64,000 bases of DNA. Source: FCB group bacterium. Lineage in GTDB: Bacteria; Zixibacteria; MSB-5A5; GN15; JAAZOE01. The position numbers were made by a program, and so were the translations under genes. The stretch's first letter is position 1, and each line of letters starts with the position of its first letter. The stretch spans positions 1-64,000 of the forward strand of contig JAAEQF010000742.1 in the NCBI GenBank assembly GCA_024231695.1, read 5' to 3'. Positions 1 to 9,268 of this stretch are shown piece after piece. The notes under the pieces were generated by a model. The model was not told where the DNA came from. It searched no databases and was given only the letters and a program-made list of their open reading frames with translations.

Positions 1-415
1 TTCAAAACAAACCCACAGGCGAAGCCTGTTTTCGGTTCGGCTTGCTTCGCTTGCCTCACACAGGTATTGCCTGTTTTTGGCTATCTGGGCAACAACCCCA
101 AAGTGGTGGGTCCCCTAAAAATGAGCAACCAAAGCCAAATCTCTCGTAATTCATTGCATGATAATCAAATGACGGATGTGAAAGGGTGGGTAGGTGTATG
201 ACTCACTCATCAGTTCAGGTCAGACCAACCCACAGCAAGCTGTGGGCGACCCAAACTTTGGTCGTACACGCGACAGCCAGAAACAGGCATCGCCACGGAT
301 CGTACTGGCGACAGCCAGAAACACGCGATGCGTGTGGCTCCGCCACTGGTAGTACTGGCGACAGCAGAAAAACAGGCTCCGCCTGGTGGCGGAGCCTGTG
401 AAAGGGTATTACTTA
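1..415. repeat. Mosaic of short modular hairpin repeats
   Basis: No gene is supported here. The stretch is built from short perfect or near-perfect inverted repeats with 2-4 base loops: ACAGGC-GAA-GCCTGT at 15-29, ACAGGT-ATT-GCCTGT at 60-74 (one G-U pair), CCCACAGC-AA-GCTGTGGG at 229-246, ACACGC-GAT-GCGTGT at 321-335, and a 12-bp stem at 372-399. A broken copy is at 283-291. The linker at 31-60, read on the minus strand, resembles the linker at about 62408-62435 (shared core AAGCGAAGC then AGCCGAAC). The same family recurs at 60531-60735 and 62361-62512. Small ORFs that run through it have no ribosome binding site and are composed of the repeat. Confidence 0.75.
368..399 (-). terminator. Hairpin terminator for the PEP-CTERM gene
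   Basis: A 12-bp perfect stem (372-383 with 388-399, loop TGGT) is followed on the minus strand by a run of T at 368-371. It lies about 50 bases past the stop of the minus-strand PEP-CTERM gene. It belongs to the hairpin repeat family, so a repeat unit appears to serve as the terminator. Confidence 0.6.
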
Positions 416-446
416 AGGAGATATGTTGCTCAACTACAGCGTTCCG

Positions 447-1199
447 TTATTTTCTTTTCCGACGAACCAGTCCGGTGCCCACAAGGCCCGCGCCCAAAAG
501 AAGAAGAGTCATCGGTTCCGGGATAGCGTCCGAAGTGATAAAGGTCGTGTAAGCGTTGGTGCCCAGACTGTAATGATCGTTGGAACCAAGACCGTCCGGC
601 ATCGACGCCGGGTTGTTCCAGAGATTGATGGCACTGCCATCGCCGCTGTACATGCCCCAATCCCGAACCGATCCAAATTCGGACGGGTCGATGGCGATTT
701 CCCAGTACGAGGATGTTGCCACCAGGTCCTCGATCATTCCGCCATCGGTGTTGTTGATGTAATTCCAGTTGCCGGAATAATTGAAAGCATCGAGTTGTTT
801 GAATTCGCTTTGAGTCAAATTGCCGTCATCGGACATACCGAAAGCGGAACTCATACCGGAAATTTTGATGTCCCATTTAACCCGGTTCCAGTATTGGTTG
901 CCGCCGGCGTCGATATTGTGAAAGAATCCCAAAGACAAACCATCGGAATTGTCATACATGAACATTTTACTTCGATGTGCCTCCGGAGCCGGGCCATTAA
1001 TCGGGTGGACCGAAGCCGAATAGTAGTCCATGTTGTCGTAAGCTGACGCCGCTCCGGTATAGGCGGAGACATTCCCCAGATGAACGTCCTTGACTCCGTC
1101 GCCGTCAGTATCCTGCCAAATGCCATACATTGTGGTCGCACTGGCCGACGCTGACAGTCCGAAGACGATGATAATGAATAAGATAGAAAGTTTTTTCAC
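447..1199 (-). CDS. PEP-CTERM sorted exported protein
   Basis: A 250-residue exported protein of unknown function. It starts with a clear Sec signal peptide (KK, then a hydrophobic run, then an ASASA cleavage region at about 16-21). It ends with a PEP-CTERM sorting tail at 226-250: IPEP, a hydrophobic segment of about 15 residues, and a basic RRKRK end. In known systems exosortase recognises this tail, anchors and then cleaves the protein, usually in bacteria that make exopolysaccharide. A short DTDGDGVKD stretch near residue 30 resembles a calcium-binding loop. The body matches no family I can name. No exosortase gene is in this window, although an exopolysaccharide cluster lies at 47-60 kb. 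The gene is monocistronic and is followed by a strong hairpin. The sorting-tail call is firm; the function is unknown. Confidence 0.85.
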   Translation of the reverse strand: MKKLSILFIIIVFGLSASASATTMYGIWQDTDGDGVKDVHLGNVSAYTGAASAYDNMDYYSASVHPINGPAPEAHRSKMFMYDNSDGLSLGFFHNIDAGGNQYWNRVKWDIKISGMSSAFGMSDDGNLTQSEFKQLDAFNYSGNWNYINNTDGGMIEDLVATSSYWEIAIDPSEFGSVRDWGMYSGDGSAINLWNNPASMPDGLGSNDHYSLGTNAYTTFITSDAIPEPMTLLLLGAGLVGTGLVRRKRK

Positions 1200-1576
1200 G
1201 ATTTCTCCCGTGTGATTGTTTTCTGATTTATAGGAGAGAATGAAGCAAATAGCTTGCCTAATGCGATGCGATCGTGTAAGTCGTTACAATAGCGCGATAT
1301 AGAAAATTAAATCGCTACCCTATTTCGGCTTCTGTTAAGCAGAATTGTACAATTATTGGACAGTAAAAAAACAGCGAATCGGAGCTTTTTACTCTAACCT
1401 GCTATGAATAAGCGTCATCGCATTATCGGCAATTGTCGGGATTTCGTACGCCGGTCACATTACCTTCGTATTTTACCAGTTTGATAATCCGGAAAGGGGA
1501 AAGCCGGACAATTTTCGTTTATCCCGGAACTGAATCGATTGAATTTTGTTCTATCTGAAAAAGGTAAGGATTGATA
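1200..1576. other. Intergenic region between divergent genes
   Basis: This holds the upstream regions of the minus-strand PEP-CTERM gene and the plus-strand peroxidase gene. It is AT-rich. I see no ORF with a ribosome binding site and no convincing -35/-10 pair on either strand. AAGGTAAGGA at 1561-1570 is the ribosome binding site of the peroxidase gene. Confidence 0.6.
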
Positions 1577-2173
1577 ATGGGTTTAAGAACTCTATTTTTG
1601 ATATTTCTGGGAATCAGGTTGTTGTTTATCGGGGGATGCACCGACAAACAACAGCTGGAATCTCATAAGGAGCCGGTTATGCAGTTGACCGAACACAGGC
1701 AGATAAATTTCAATACAATTTCAGGCGGTCAGGCCAGCCTTGAGAATTTCAAGGGCAATGTTCTTCTGATCGTCAACACGGCCAGCAAATGTGGTTTTAC
1801 CAAACAGTACGCCGGGCTGGAAAAACTTTATCGTGACAATCAAAAAGCAGGATTGATCGTCATCGGTTTTCCGTCCAATGATTTCGGCGGCCAGGAACCG
1901 GGGAGCGACGAGGAAATTCTTAATTTCTGCCAAAAAGTTTATGAAGTTACTTTTCCGATGATGTCCAAGACCGAGGTTGTTGGAGAGAACAAACACCCGC
2001 TTTTTAAATATCTGACCGAAGAGCCGCCGCTTGGCGGCGATATCAAATGGAATTTCAGCAAGTTTCTCCTTGACCGTGACGGTAATCTGGTAGCGCGTTT
2101 TGCTTCCAAGATTGAACCCGATGATCCGGAACTACTGGCCCAAATTGATCAGCTTTTGAAATCGACGCCATAG
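1577..2173 (+). CDS. Lipoprotein-type glutathione peroxidase
   Basis: A thiol peroxidase of the glutathione peroxidase family, reducing peroxides at a catalytic cysteine. The family signatures are all present: NTASKCGFT with the peroxidatic Cys72 (a cysteine, not selenocysteine), FPSNDFGGQEPG carrying the conserved Gln, and WNFSKFLLD carrying the Trp-Asn pair. A further cysteine in LNFCQKVY is the usual resolving position of thioredoxin-dependent members. The N-terminus is a hydrophobic segment ending in a lipobox (IGGC), so the protein is probably lipid-anchored facing the periplasm. That is unusual for this mostly cytoplasmic family. I chose ATG 1577 because AAGGTAAGGA ends six bases before it; an in-frame TTG lies at 1571. 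A bidirectional terminator follows. Confidence 0.92.
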   Translation: MGLRTLFLIFLGIRLLFIGGCTDKQQLESHKEPVMQLTEHRQINFNTISGGQASLENFKGNVLLIVNTASKCGFTKQYAGLEKLYRDNQKAGLIVIGFPSNDFGGQEPGSDEEILNFCQKVYEVTFPMMSKTEVVGENKHPLFKYLTEEPPLGGDIKWNFSKFLLDRDGNLVARFASKIEPDDPELLAQIDQLLKSTP

Positions 2174-2230
2174 CGAGTGTTATAAAAAATTTCGTAGTAG
2201 TCAGTGACTGTTAAGAGTATCAGTTACAAA

Positions 2231-2256
2231 AAAGGGACGAGGGATCGTCCCTTTTT
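2231..2256. terminator. Bidirectional intrinsic terminator
   Basis: The stem GGGACGA / TCGTCCC with loop GGGA (2234-2251) is flanked by an A run on the left and TTTTT on the right. It lies between two convergent genes, the peroxidase and the beta-helix lipoprotein, and can end both transcripts. Confidence 0.85.
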
Positions 2257-2276
2257 GTATTTGGTTCGATAACCAG

Positions 2277-4982
2277 TTAAAACTCAAAAGCTCCCATATC
2301 AATTATCGGCGCCGTGCCGTTACCGGTGTCGGTCGTGGCCGGATCATCGACGAATCTGGCTCTGTCCCAGTAATCGGTTGATATTGGAAGTTGTTCGGTA
2401 ACATCGGCGTCATTGTCGAGGTCATACACGTCGATATTGTTACCGGCATCTATGCAGGGCGACCCGGCCATTAGGCTAAAATCATAAATGGCCGCGTTGG
2501 TGAAGCCAGGCAAGCTGTCGATATTGCCGCCGTTATCGGTCCCGATGTCGGCCACCCAGGCGGAACTTCCGCCGCAGGACTCAATATCGCAATAGGAGAA
2601 TTGCGGGTTCGAGTAAACATCATTGGAAACTTCAGCGTAACTACCAATGGTGGAATCACCATAGAGAATGCAGTTGATCAATTGCGGAGAGCCATCCTCA
2701 TTACGTAATGCCCCACCGTCGATTAATGCAAAGTTTCCGCTGAACACGCAGTTGGCCAGAATCGGATCCGCGTTATCGAGGTTAAACATCCCTCCACCAT
2801 TATTGGCCTGGTTTTCCATAAGCAGGCAGTTGGACATCCGGGGATGAGAATAGCGGTAGTTGCAGACTCCACCTCCTCCGACACTCGCAATATTTTTAGA
2901 GAAATGGCAGTTTTTTAGAATAGGCGATGAGTAGTAGTCGTTGTGCAGCCCGCCGCCATTATCGGAGGCGTTGTTATCGGTGAAATAACAATCGATCAAG
3001 TTTGGTGAGGAGGAGTAATTATGCATGCCGCCGCCCTGCTTGGCGGCGGTATTGCCGGTAAAATTACAGGCGGTCAAGGTTGGAGAAGAGCCCTGTGTAT
3101 TTAGCATGCCGCCGCCGCCGGTATTGACATTGGTGGAAGTTGAGGAATTAGCGGTGAAGTGGCACTGGGTCAGGGTGGGCGATGAACTGGTATAATTGTA
3201 CATGCCAGCACCACGTCCGGCCTGATTACTGGTAAATACACAATAGGTTAACGTTGGGGAGGCAGAGTAGTTATAAATTCCGCCTCCTTCAATACCGCCG
3301 TTGTTGCTGTTAAAGACACAATTAGTCAGCGTAGGTGTACAATCCTGGAAATGTATTCCGCCTCCGCCCTGGGCCCGATTGTTGCTTAAATGGCAATTGG
3401 TCAGGCTGGGTGAGGCATAACGACAATAAATCGCACCGCCGGAATTACCGAAAGCGCTGTCACAACTGAAGGTGCAGTCGAGCAGGATCGGTTCCGAATC
3501 AGGATTGGAATCATCATAAATATAGAGGGCTCCGCCGAACTGGCCGGCGTTACAGCTGATAAACTGACAATCGGTTATGGTCGGTGAAGAGCGATACATC
3601 CATATACCTGCGCCGCTGAATTCAGCAGTGTTGTTGAAAAACTCACAGTTGGTCACAGTCGGAGAAACGTCGTTGATATATATCGAGGCGCCGCGCTTGG
3701 CATTGTTGGCCGTAAAGTAGCAGTTGGATACAGTCACCGAGGGAGAGACTATATATATGCCGCCGCCGTTGTCGTCATCGGCGTTGCCTCGGGTAACGGT
3801 AAAGCCGTCGATCTCCGTGTTGGCGGCGCTTTGAATGAAGACGACGTGATCGGTTATATATTCGCCGTCGAGGATGGTTTCATTGTTGTCGTAGTCGCGT
3901 TGCGAACGTTCTGTTTCCATTGCCCCGGAACCGCCGTTATATCCTTCGAAACCACCGTAAAGAAGAACGTCCGGTTTCATGGTCACCACCGGTATGGTGG
4001 GATCGACGCTTCCACTGAAATATGAATTGGCCGCCACCCAGATTTCACCGCCGCCGGCGATGTCTGAGGCATCGACAGCAGCCTGGATGGTGTGATAGGC
4101 TGTCGCCCAGGTCAGGCCGTTTTCCGGTCCCGGCGAAGTTGGATCGACCATCAGGTCGCCGGTCACCTGAGAATCATCATTGGTAATAGTTCCGACAGCC
4201 TGGGCATCACTGATAACGGCATTGACGGCATTGCTGAGATTGACGACAACGGTTTCATCCGATTCCACGTCCGTATCGCCGTTTACGGCTACGGCTATGG
4301 ATTGAGTCAGCGGATTTCCGTTGGTGAAGGTTAGAGTGCCGCTGCCGGCCGTGTAATCATTGTCGGCGGTAGTAGCTGTGCCGTCGGCCGTGGCCCAATC
4401 CACCGTGATGTCGCTTCCGGTTGCCGGAGCGGCTGAGATGATTACGGTAAATTGAAGATTAGCGGTACCGGCATCGCCTTCGACTACGGAATTGTCGGCG
4501 ATGATAACTGTTATCCCGGCATCATCATTGTTTATTGTCCCGACGCCCTGGGCATCACTTATATTAGCGTTGGTGGCGTTACTGAGATTAACGGTAAAAG
4601 TCTCATCGGCTTCAGCCGTAACATCACAGTTGACAACCACCGATATTTGTTGAGTCAGGGGATTTCCGTTAGTAAACGTCAGCGTGCCGTTTCCCGCTAC
4701 ATAATCGTTATCGGCTATCGTGGCCGAACCGTCGGCCGTGGCCCAGCCAACAGTAACATTGCTTCCCGAAACCGGTTCGCTTGAGATAGTAACGGTGAAT
4801 TGGAGGGTGTCCGTACCGCTGTTGCCTTCGACAGTGGAAGCATTGCCGATAGTGATCGTTATCGGATCGGGGCCGCCATTCTCAGACATCGGATTATCTG
4901 AGCTACATCCCATGAAGGCTATAAAGTTGATTATTACCAATGATAAAAGAAAAAGTCGTTTTGCCGGCGATACGCTAATCAT
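2277..4982 (-). CDS. Calx-beta / parallel beta-helix lipoprotein
   Basis: A 901-residue surface or periplasmic lipoprotein. The signal peptide ends in a lipobox with Cys26 (FMGCSS). Two Calx-beta domains follow at about 42-155 and 158-270, each with the VEGxxGT opening and an NDD end; these domains often bind calcium. Residues of about 275-830 form a right-handed parallel beta-helix with many turns of the kind SSPTLTxCxFxxNxAxxGGGMxN. Its opening (GLTWATAYHTIQAAVDA) is typical of secreted beta-helix proteins, and the C-terminus (SPCIDAG ... DMGAFEF) matches the end module common to that group. No catalytic motif is visible, so binding or adhesion is more likely than an enzyme. The ribosome binding site GGGAGGGAT precedes ATG 4982, with a strong promoter further upstream. 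Confidence 0.88.
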   Translation of the reverse strand: MISVSPAKRLFLLSLVIINFIAFMGCSSDNPMSENGGPDPITITIGNASTVEGNSGTDTLQFTVTISSEPVSGSNVTVGWATADGSATIADNDYVAGNGTLTFTNGNPLTQQISVVVNCDVTAEADETFTVNLSNATNANISDAQGVGTINNDDAGITVIIADNSVVEGDAGTANLQFTVIISAAPATGSDITVDWATADGTATTADNDYTAGSGTLTFTNGNPLTQSIAVAVNGDTDVESDETVVVNLSNAVNAVISDAQAVGTITNDDSQVTGDLMVDPTSPGPENGLTWATAYHTIQAAVDASDIAGGGEIWVAANSYFSGSVDPTIPVVTMKPDVLLYGGFEGYNGGSGAMETERSQRDYDNNETILDGEYITDHVVFIQSAANTEIDGFTVTRGNADDDNGGGIYIVSPSVTVSNCYFTANNAKRGASIYINDVSPTVTNCEFFNNTAEFSGAGIWMYRSSPTITDCQFISCNAGQFGGALYIYDDSNPDSEPILLDCTFSCDSAFGNSGGAIYCRYASPSLTNCHLSNNRAQGGGGIHFQDCTPTLTNCVFNSNNGGIEGGGIYNYSASPTLTYCVFTSNQAGRGAGMYNYTSSSPTLTQCHFTANSSTSTNVNTGGGGMLNTQGSSPTLTACNFTGNTAAKQGGGMHNYSSSPNLIDCYFTDNNASDNGGGLHNDYYSSPILKNCHFSKNIASVGGGGVCNYRYSHPRMSNCLLMENQANNGGGMFNLDNADPILANCVFSGNFALIDGGALRNEDGSPQLINCILYGDSTIGSYAEVSNDVYSNPQFSYCDIESCGGSSAWVADIGTDNGGNIDSLPGFTNAAIYDFSLMAGSPCIDAGNNIDVYDLDNDADVTEQLPISTDYWDRARFVDDPATTDTGNGTAPIIDMGAFEF

Positions 4983-5077
4983 GTATCCCTCCCGAATGAC
5001 GTCGTTTTGTAGAAGTGAAAACCGAGATTTTACATACCCAGGTTGCGAAAATCATACTTGTCTTATTGAACTGTCGT

Positions 5078-5106
5078 ATAATATTAAAGTCTTTCCGCCT
5101 TGTCAA
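5078..5106 (-). promoter_or_regulatory. Sigma-70-type promoter
   Basis: On the minus strand, TTGACA (5106-5101) and TATTAT (5083-5078) are separated by 17 bases. The predicted transcript starts near 5071 and runs into the beta-helix lipoprotein gene after a leader of about 90 bases. Confidence 0.7.
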
Positions 5107-5263
5107 GGATTGTCGGTATCCCGGTAGAGTAATTACCTCAATTTAATGAGGGCCGGAGGCAGTCTGACTTTTTCCATTGAGTTTAACCTTTGGTCCGTTT
5201 GAAGCGATGCCTTGCGACTATGTCACAAATTATTCATACTGCTGTAGATCAATAATGTAGTAG

Positions 5264-5291
5264 TTGACAATCATTGTCGGCTTGCTATATT
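5264..5291 (+). promoter_or_regulatory. Sigma-70-type promoter
   Basis: TTGACA at 5264-5269 and TATATT at 5286-5291 with a 16-base spacer. It would drive the DUF3857 gene pair with a leader of about 100 bases. Confidence 0.65.
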
Positions 5292-5398
5292 AGTTTCAAC
5301 GTCTGTATTCGGGGAAAACGGAATATCGGATACAGATATCATTATCGCCACCGGATCCGGCATCAATATTATTTGACCCGATGGATGGGGACCCGATT

Positions 5399-7318
5399 AT
5401 GATCTCATATACCCGAACTGTTCGATACTTTTTGTTTTTTTGTTTTCTTGGCGCAGCGGTAACAGCCCAAAAATTCGGCGAAATCTCCGCTGAAGAGTGG
5501 GCTGTCGTACCTCCGGTTGATTACCCTGAAGCCAAGGCGGTAGTCATTTTCGATCACGGCGAAATGGAAGTGACGGTTTATCCTCTGCGAGTGAAATTGG
5601 TTCGCCATGTACGCATCAAGGTCTTCAACAAGGCCGGAGCCGAGGAGTACCTGACGGTCGACCTCCCCTATGCCAAAGGGGATAAAATCAAATCCGTCAA
5701 GGCCCACACCATCAATCCCGACGGTGAAATATGCAAAATTAAAAAACTATATAACAAAAGTGCGGGTGGATACAAAACCAAATCGTTTTCCTTTCCATCG
5801 GTGGAAGATGGCGCGATTGTTGAATATCAATATACCCAAACTCATCAACGGCTGGCATTACTCGATCCCTGGTATTTCCAGAATCCACTCTACACGATGG
5901 AGTCGCGCTTTTCGGTGACTCCTGCGCCGGGTTTGAGCTATTCGGCAGGGGCGCATTCGGTCCCAGATGAGTGTCGTGATCCAAAGGCGGAGGATGTGGT
6001 TGTCAAGGGGCTGGCGGCTCAGAAATTTACCTGGACCTTACATGACATTTTACCGGCCGAAGATGAACCGTTGATTGGAGCGGAACTTGATTATAAATCA
6101 TCTCTGTATCTTCAGTTGACAGAATACCGTGATAGTCGCCAACATATCCCATTTATAAAAAACTGGGCATCTATCGGCGCGATGGTAAAGGAAAGAAAAG
6201 AGGAGCTTCTGAATAAATGTAATGATCTGGTTCAGGAATTGTCGGATTCTCTGTGCGCCGGGTGTGAGGACAACGAGGAGAAGAAAAAGGCTTGTTACTT
6301 CTACGTCCGAGACAATATCGAAACCCGGGATGACGCGGAGAATAATAGTTACAAAAACCTTTTGAAAAATAAAACCGCCGATGCTACCGATAAAAATATC
6401 CTATTTTCCGTTTTGTTACAAAAGCAGGGGCTTAATGCTAATCCGATGATGATCGGTACTCGCGATCAACATGCCAGACTGAGATACGACGCTATTCAGA
6501 TGGATATGATAAATTATGTTATCGGCTCGGTTTTCGAGGATGACGAATATTTCGGCTATGACACCAATGATAAGAATTCTGTTTACCCATACTTGCCTAC
6601 CAGAGCTTTGGTCGAAAATGGGCTGATTGTTGATGAGGATACCTGCCGCTTCAGATCTCTGAAGCATTACCAGCGAAAGAGCGGATTGGATGCTTCGTCT
6701 TTTCTGGCGTTTCACGAGGACGGTTCCGCCACCTGTACTACAACAGTATGGATCAGAGGCTATAACATGAATCAATACCTTGAATATGTGGAGGATTCGG
6801 TAGATTCAAAATTCTGGATGGAAAAACTTTTCGGGGATGTGGATTTTGATTACGAAGTGAAGGATATTTCCATCGTGCGGGAATTGGAACAGGATCGGAT
6901 TAAATGCAAATTGGTTATGCAATTTCCTTCTTTTTGCGAAAATATCAATGATAATTATCTGTTTTCGCCTTTTTCCCTTTCCCTGTTCAAGAATCCATTC
7001 ACTTCATCCCGGCGGGTGTTTCCGGTGGATTTTCGTTTTCCTTTTAAAAATCGTGTTCGCCATCAAATCCTGTTGCCGGAGGGCATGCTGGTGCATGAGG
7101 TCCCCGATGATATCGACCATAAATCTCGCGGATTAAAATATACAAGGGCATGCATGGCTCAGGGTAATCTGATAAATATCAAAGAAGAGCTGGATATTAC
7201 CAATTCGATTTTTCATCCTTCTGATTACGGAATGCTCAAAGGAGTTTTCGACGCCATCATTACTTTTAACGAGGATCAGATTCTGTTTACGGCGTCACCT
7301 GTGGCCGGTGATGAATAG
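5399..7318 (+). CDS. DUF3857 protein with inactive transglutaminase fold
   Basis: A 639-residue exported protein with a signal peptide (FLFFCFLGAAVTAQ) and the DUF3857 plus transglutaminase-like layout common in Bacteroidetes and relatives. The segment aligned with the catalytic core has lost the triad. Where the paralogue downstream reads GDCKD, this one reads ADATD (Ala329 for Cys). Where it reads FNHVI, this one reads INYVI (Tyr373 for His). It should therefore not be a cysteine hydrolase or transglutaminase and may be structural or a partner of its neighbour. The stop is only 15 bases before the next gene, so the two are probably co-transcribed from the promoter at 5264. I chose ATG 5399 because it opens directly onto the signal peptide and GGGGA lies upstream; ATG 5381 is the alternative. 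Confidence 0.82.
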   Translation: MISYTRTVRYFLFFCFLGAAVTAQKFGEISAEEWAVVPPVDYPEAKAVVIFDHGEMEVTVYPLRVKLVRHVRIKVFNKAGAEEYLTVDLPYAKGDKIKSVKAHTINPDGEICKIKKLYNKSAGGYKTKSFSFPSVEDGAIVEYQYTQTHQRLALLDPWYFQNPLYTMESRFSVTPAPGLSYSAGAHSVPDECRDPKAEDVVVKGLAAQKFTWTLHDILPAEDEPLIGAELDYKSSLYLQLTEYRDSRQHIPFIKNWASIGAMVKERKEELLNKCNDLVQELSDSLCAGCEDNEEKKKACYFYVRDNIETRDDAENNSYKNLLKNKTADATDKNILFSVLLQKQGLNANPMMIGTRDQHARLRYDAIQMDMINYVIGSVFEDDEYFGYDTNDKNSVYPYLPTRALVENGLIVDEDTCRFRSLKHYQRKSGLDASSFLAFHEDGSATCTTTVWIRGYNMNQYLEYVEDSVDSKFWMEKLFGDVDFDYEVKDISIVRELEQDRIKCKLVMQFPSFCENINDNYLFSPFSLSLFKNPFTSSRRVFPVDFRFPFKNRVRHQILLPEGMLVHEVPDDIDHKSRGLKYTRACMAQGNLINIKEELDITNSIFHPSDYGMLKGVFDAIITFNEDQILFTASPVAGDE

Positions 7319-7333
7319 TGTAGAGGATTTGAT

Positions 7334-9223
7334 TTGAACATGGCCAGAATCACGTTTGCGTTTTTTTTCTTCCTTGCCCTTGCGGTAGGGGCCGACAGAA
7401 CTGTCTCCGCCGATGAAACCCGTTCATCGAACGATGGTGCGATGATAATTGACGAGGAGTATGTTTTTGAAGTTCACAACCAAAAAAAGGCGTCATTTTC
7501 GGTCCGCCGCAAAATCGAGATTTACAAAACGGATCATCAATCGCTGGCAATGGTGCCGTTGACCAAATCCAAATTTATCAAGATCAAGAAATTTGAAGGG
7601 GTCTTATACAATGCCCGCCGCGACACGGTGGCGGTATTGAACCAGAAAGACGGCCTGAAGGTATGCGGGTTTAGCGACTTTGCTTTTTTTGCCGACGATT
7701 GCCAGTGGTTTTATGATCTCTCCAGCAAAAATACGCCCTATACCATAGAATACTCTTATGAACTCGAATTGAAATCACTGTTTTTCTGGCCGGGCTGGAC
7801 GCCGCAAAGTTCCGTCCCGGTGAATCATTCCCGTTACACTATCATCGCGCCGGAAAATTTCGCTTTTTCGACCAGAATCAACGGGGATATTCCGGCGCCC
7901 GAACAAATACTGGAAAAGGGAAAAATCAGGACGGTCTATGAACTGTCCGATGTGCCGGCGATGGAAGATGAAGACTTCGTTTACAGCCGGGACCAAGCTA
8001 CGATGACGGCGAGATTCGTGGCTGCCGAGTACGAACTGGACAAGTACAAATTTTCAGGCGGCAGTTGGGAGAGCCTGGGCCGCGACGGCTGGTTGATGAT
8101 GCGGGACTGTTTCGTCCTCAATGACCGGCAAAAAACACTAATTGAGCAGATAGAAAACAGCTCCGGAAGCCAAAAGGAAATCTGCGACCGCCTGCATGAG
8201 GAACTTATCGGGAGTATCAGGTATGTGGCTATCGAGATCGGCATCGGCGGCTGGCGGCCAACGACCTCGAAAGAGACTTTTGAAAGAGGTTACGGCGATT
8301 GCAAGGATTTGTCGATCCTGTATGTCTCGATGCTCAATCATGTCGGTATAGAAGCCAAACCGGCTCTGGTAATGACCAAAGATGTATCCCTGACTGATCC
8401 GGCCTTCCCCGAAATGGTTTTCAACCATGTAATTTACTTTGTTGTTCTCGAAGGTGATACCTTATGGGCCGATCCCACCTGTCAGTTTTGCGATGTCGGC
8501 GATCTTCCGTGGCAGGACGAGGATATCTTCGTTCTCGCCGTCGATTCCACCGGAGGTAGTTTGATAAAAACGGCCGCTTCCACCGCCGAGGATAATTGCT
8601 TTATCCGCAAAGTCGAGATCGATATAGATAACGATAGCACTAAAACAGTCCAAACCGCCTATACACTTTCGGGCACCGGTATTATACGATACTTGTTGGA
8701 AGCGTTTTCCCTTTATGAGAAGCCTGACATGCGGGAATCGTTCTTACGCGACGGAGAGTTTGGCCTATCCAAAAAATTAATTTATGACAGTATCATCGTT
8801 TCCAGCGAGCCGGTACCGGTGATTAATGCCTTCGGATCGATGAATAAAGCGATACAGACCTTGGGTCGGCATAGGTTTCTTACGACCGAATATTTTTCGC
8901 TTTTTCGCAATCGGGAAAAGACCAGGCTGAACGACCGGGTTTTGCCGGTTGATATGAAATACCCGATCTCCGTTATCGATTCAATTATTGTCAACTTGCC
9001 GCCCGATTGGAGATGGGAAAAACTTCCAGATACAGTGGCCTACGAGGATAATTTCGGATCGGTGCATATTGATTGTGTGATCGCCGATGAACGATTGATA
9101 ATATCCCGGATCAGGAAAAACCACAGGCATTTCATCGCCCCGGAAGAGTTCGCTGCTTTCAAGGATCATTTGGAAATTATCGAAAAGTCGATGGACAGTT
9201 ACATCGGTTTTTTTATACAGTAA
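7334..9223 (+). CDS. DUF3857 / transglutaminase-like protein, active type
   Basis: A 629-residue exported protein and the second of a tandem pair with the preceding gene. After the signal peptide (FAFFFFLALAVGA) comes a DUF3857 region, then a transglutaminase-like core. All three catalytic residues are present: Cys323 in GYGDCKD, His365 in FNHVI and Asp380 in WADPT. This fold carries peptidase or amidase-type chemistry on peptides; the actual substrate cannot be read from sequence. A C-terminal beta-rich region follows. TTG 7334 has AGAGGA six bases upstream; ATG 7340 is also possible and changes only two residues. The pairing of an intact copy with a degenerate one suggests they work together at the envelope. 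Confidence 0.82.
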   Translation: MNMARITFAFFFFLALAVGADRTVSADETRSSNDGAMIIDEEYVFEVHNQKKASFSVRRKIEIYKTDHQSLAMVPLTKSKFIKIKKFEGVLYNARRDTVAVLNQKDGLKVCGFSDFAFFADDCQWFYDLSSKNTPYTIEYSYELELKSLFFWPGWTPQSSVPVNHSRYTIIAPENFAFSTRINGDIPAPEQILEKGKIRTVYELSDVPAMEDEDFVYSRDQATMTARFVAAEYELDKYKFSGGSWESLGRDGWLMMRDCFVLNDRQKTLIEQIENSSGSQKEICDRLHEELIGSIRYVAIEIGIGGWRPTTSKETFERGYGDCKDLSILYVSMLNHVGIEAKPALVMTKDVSLTDPAFPEMVFNHVIYFVVLEGDTLWADPTCQFCDVGDLPWQDEDIFVLAVDSTGGSLIKTAASTAEDNCFIRKVEIDIDNDSTKTVQTAYTLSGTGIIRYLLEAFSLYEKPDMRESFLRDGEFGLSKKLIYDSIIVSSEPVPVINAFGSMNKAIQTLGRHRFLTTEYFSLFRNREKTRLNDRVLPVDMKYPISVIDSIIVNLPPDWRWEKLPDTVAYEDNFGSVHIDCVIADERLIISRIRKNHRHFIAPEEFAAFKDHLEIIEKSMDSYIGFFIQ

Positions 9224-9268
9224 TAATCGACACTCTGTTTTTTGCGGTGAGCCGGGTGCGGGGTGATA

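Larger units (their letters stand above)
4983..5398. other. Divergent promoter region
   Basis: This region separates the minus-strand beta-helix lipoprotein from the plus-strand DUF3857 pair and holds one consensus-like promoter for each direction, listed separately. I see no gene in it. An ATG at 5381 lies in frame with the downstream gene but is a less likely start. Confidence 0.7.

Noticed and set aside
1-415. A possible CRISPR array or other regular array
   Set aside because: The hairpin units vary in sequence and are spaced irregularly, with no constant repeat or unique spacers of equal length and no cas genes nearby.
423-1046. A 207-codon plus-strand ORF opposite the PEP-CTERM gene
   Set aside because: The minus-strand frame has a signal peptide, a sorting tail and a ribosome binding site; the plus-strand frame has none and is its shadow.
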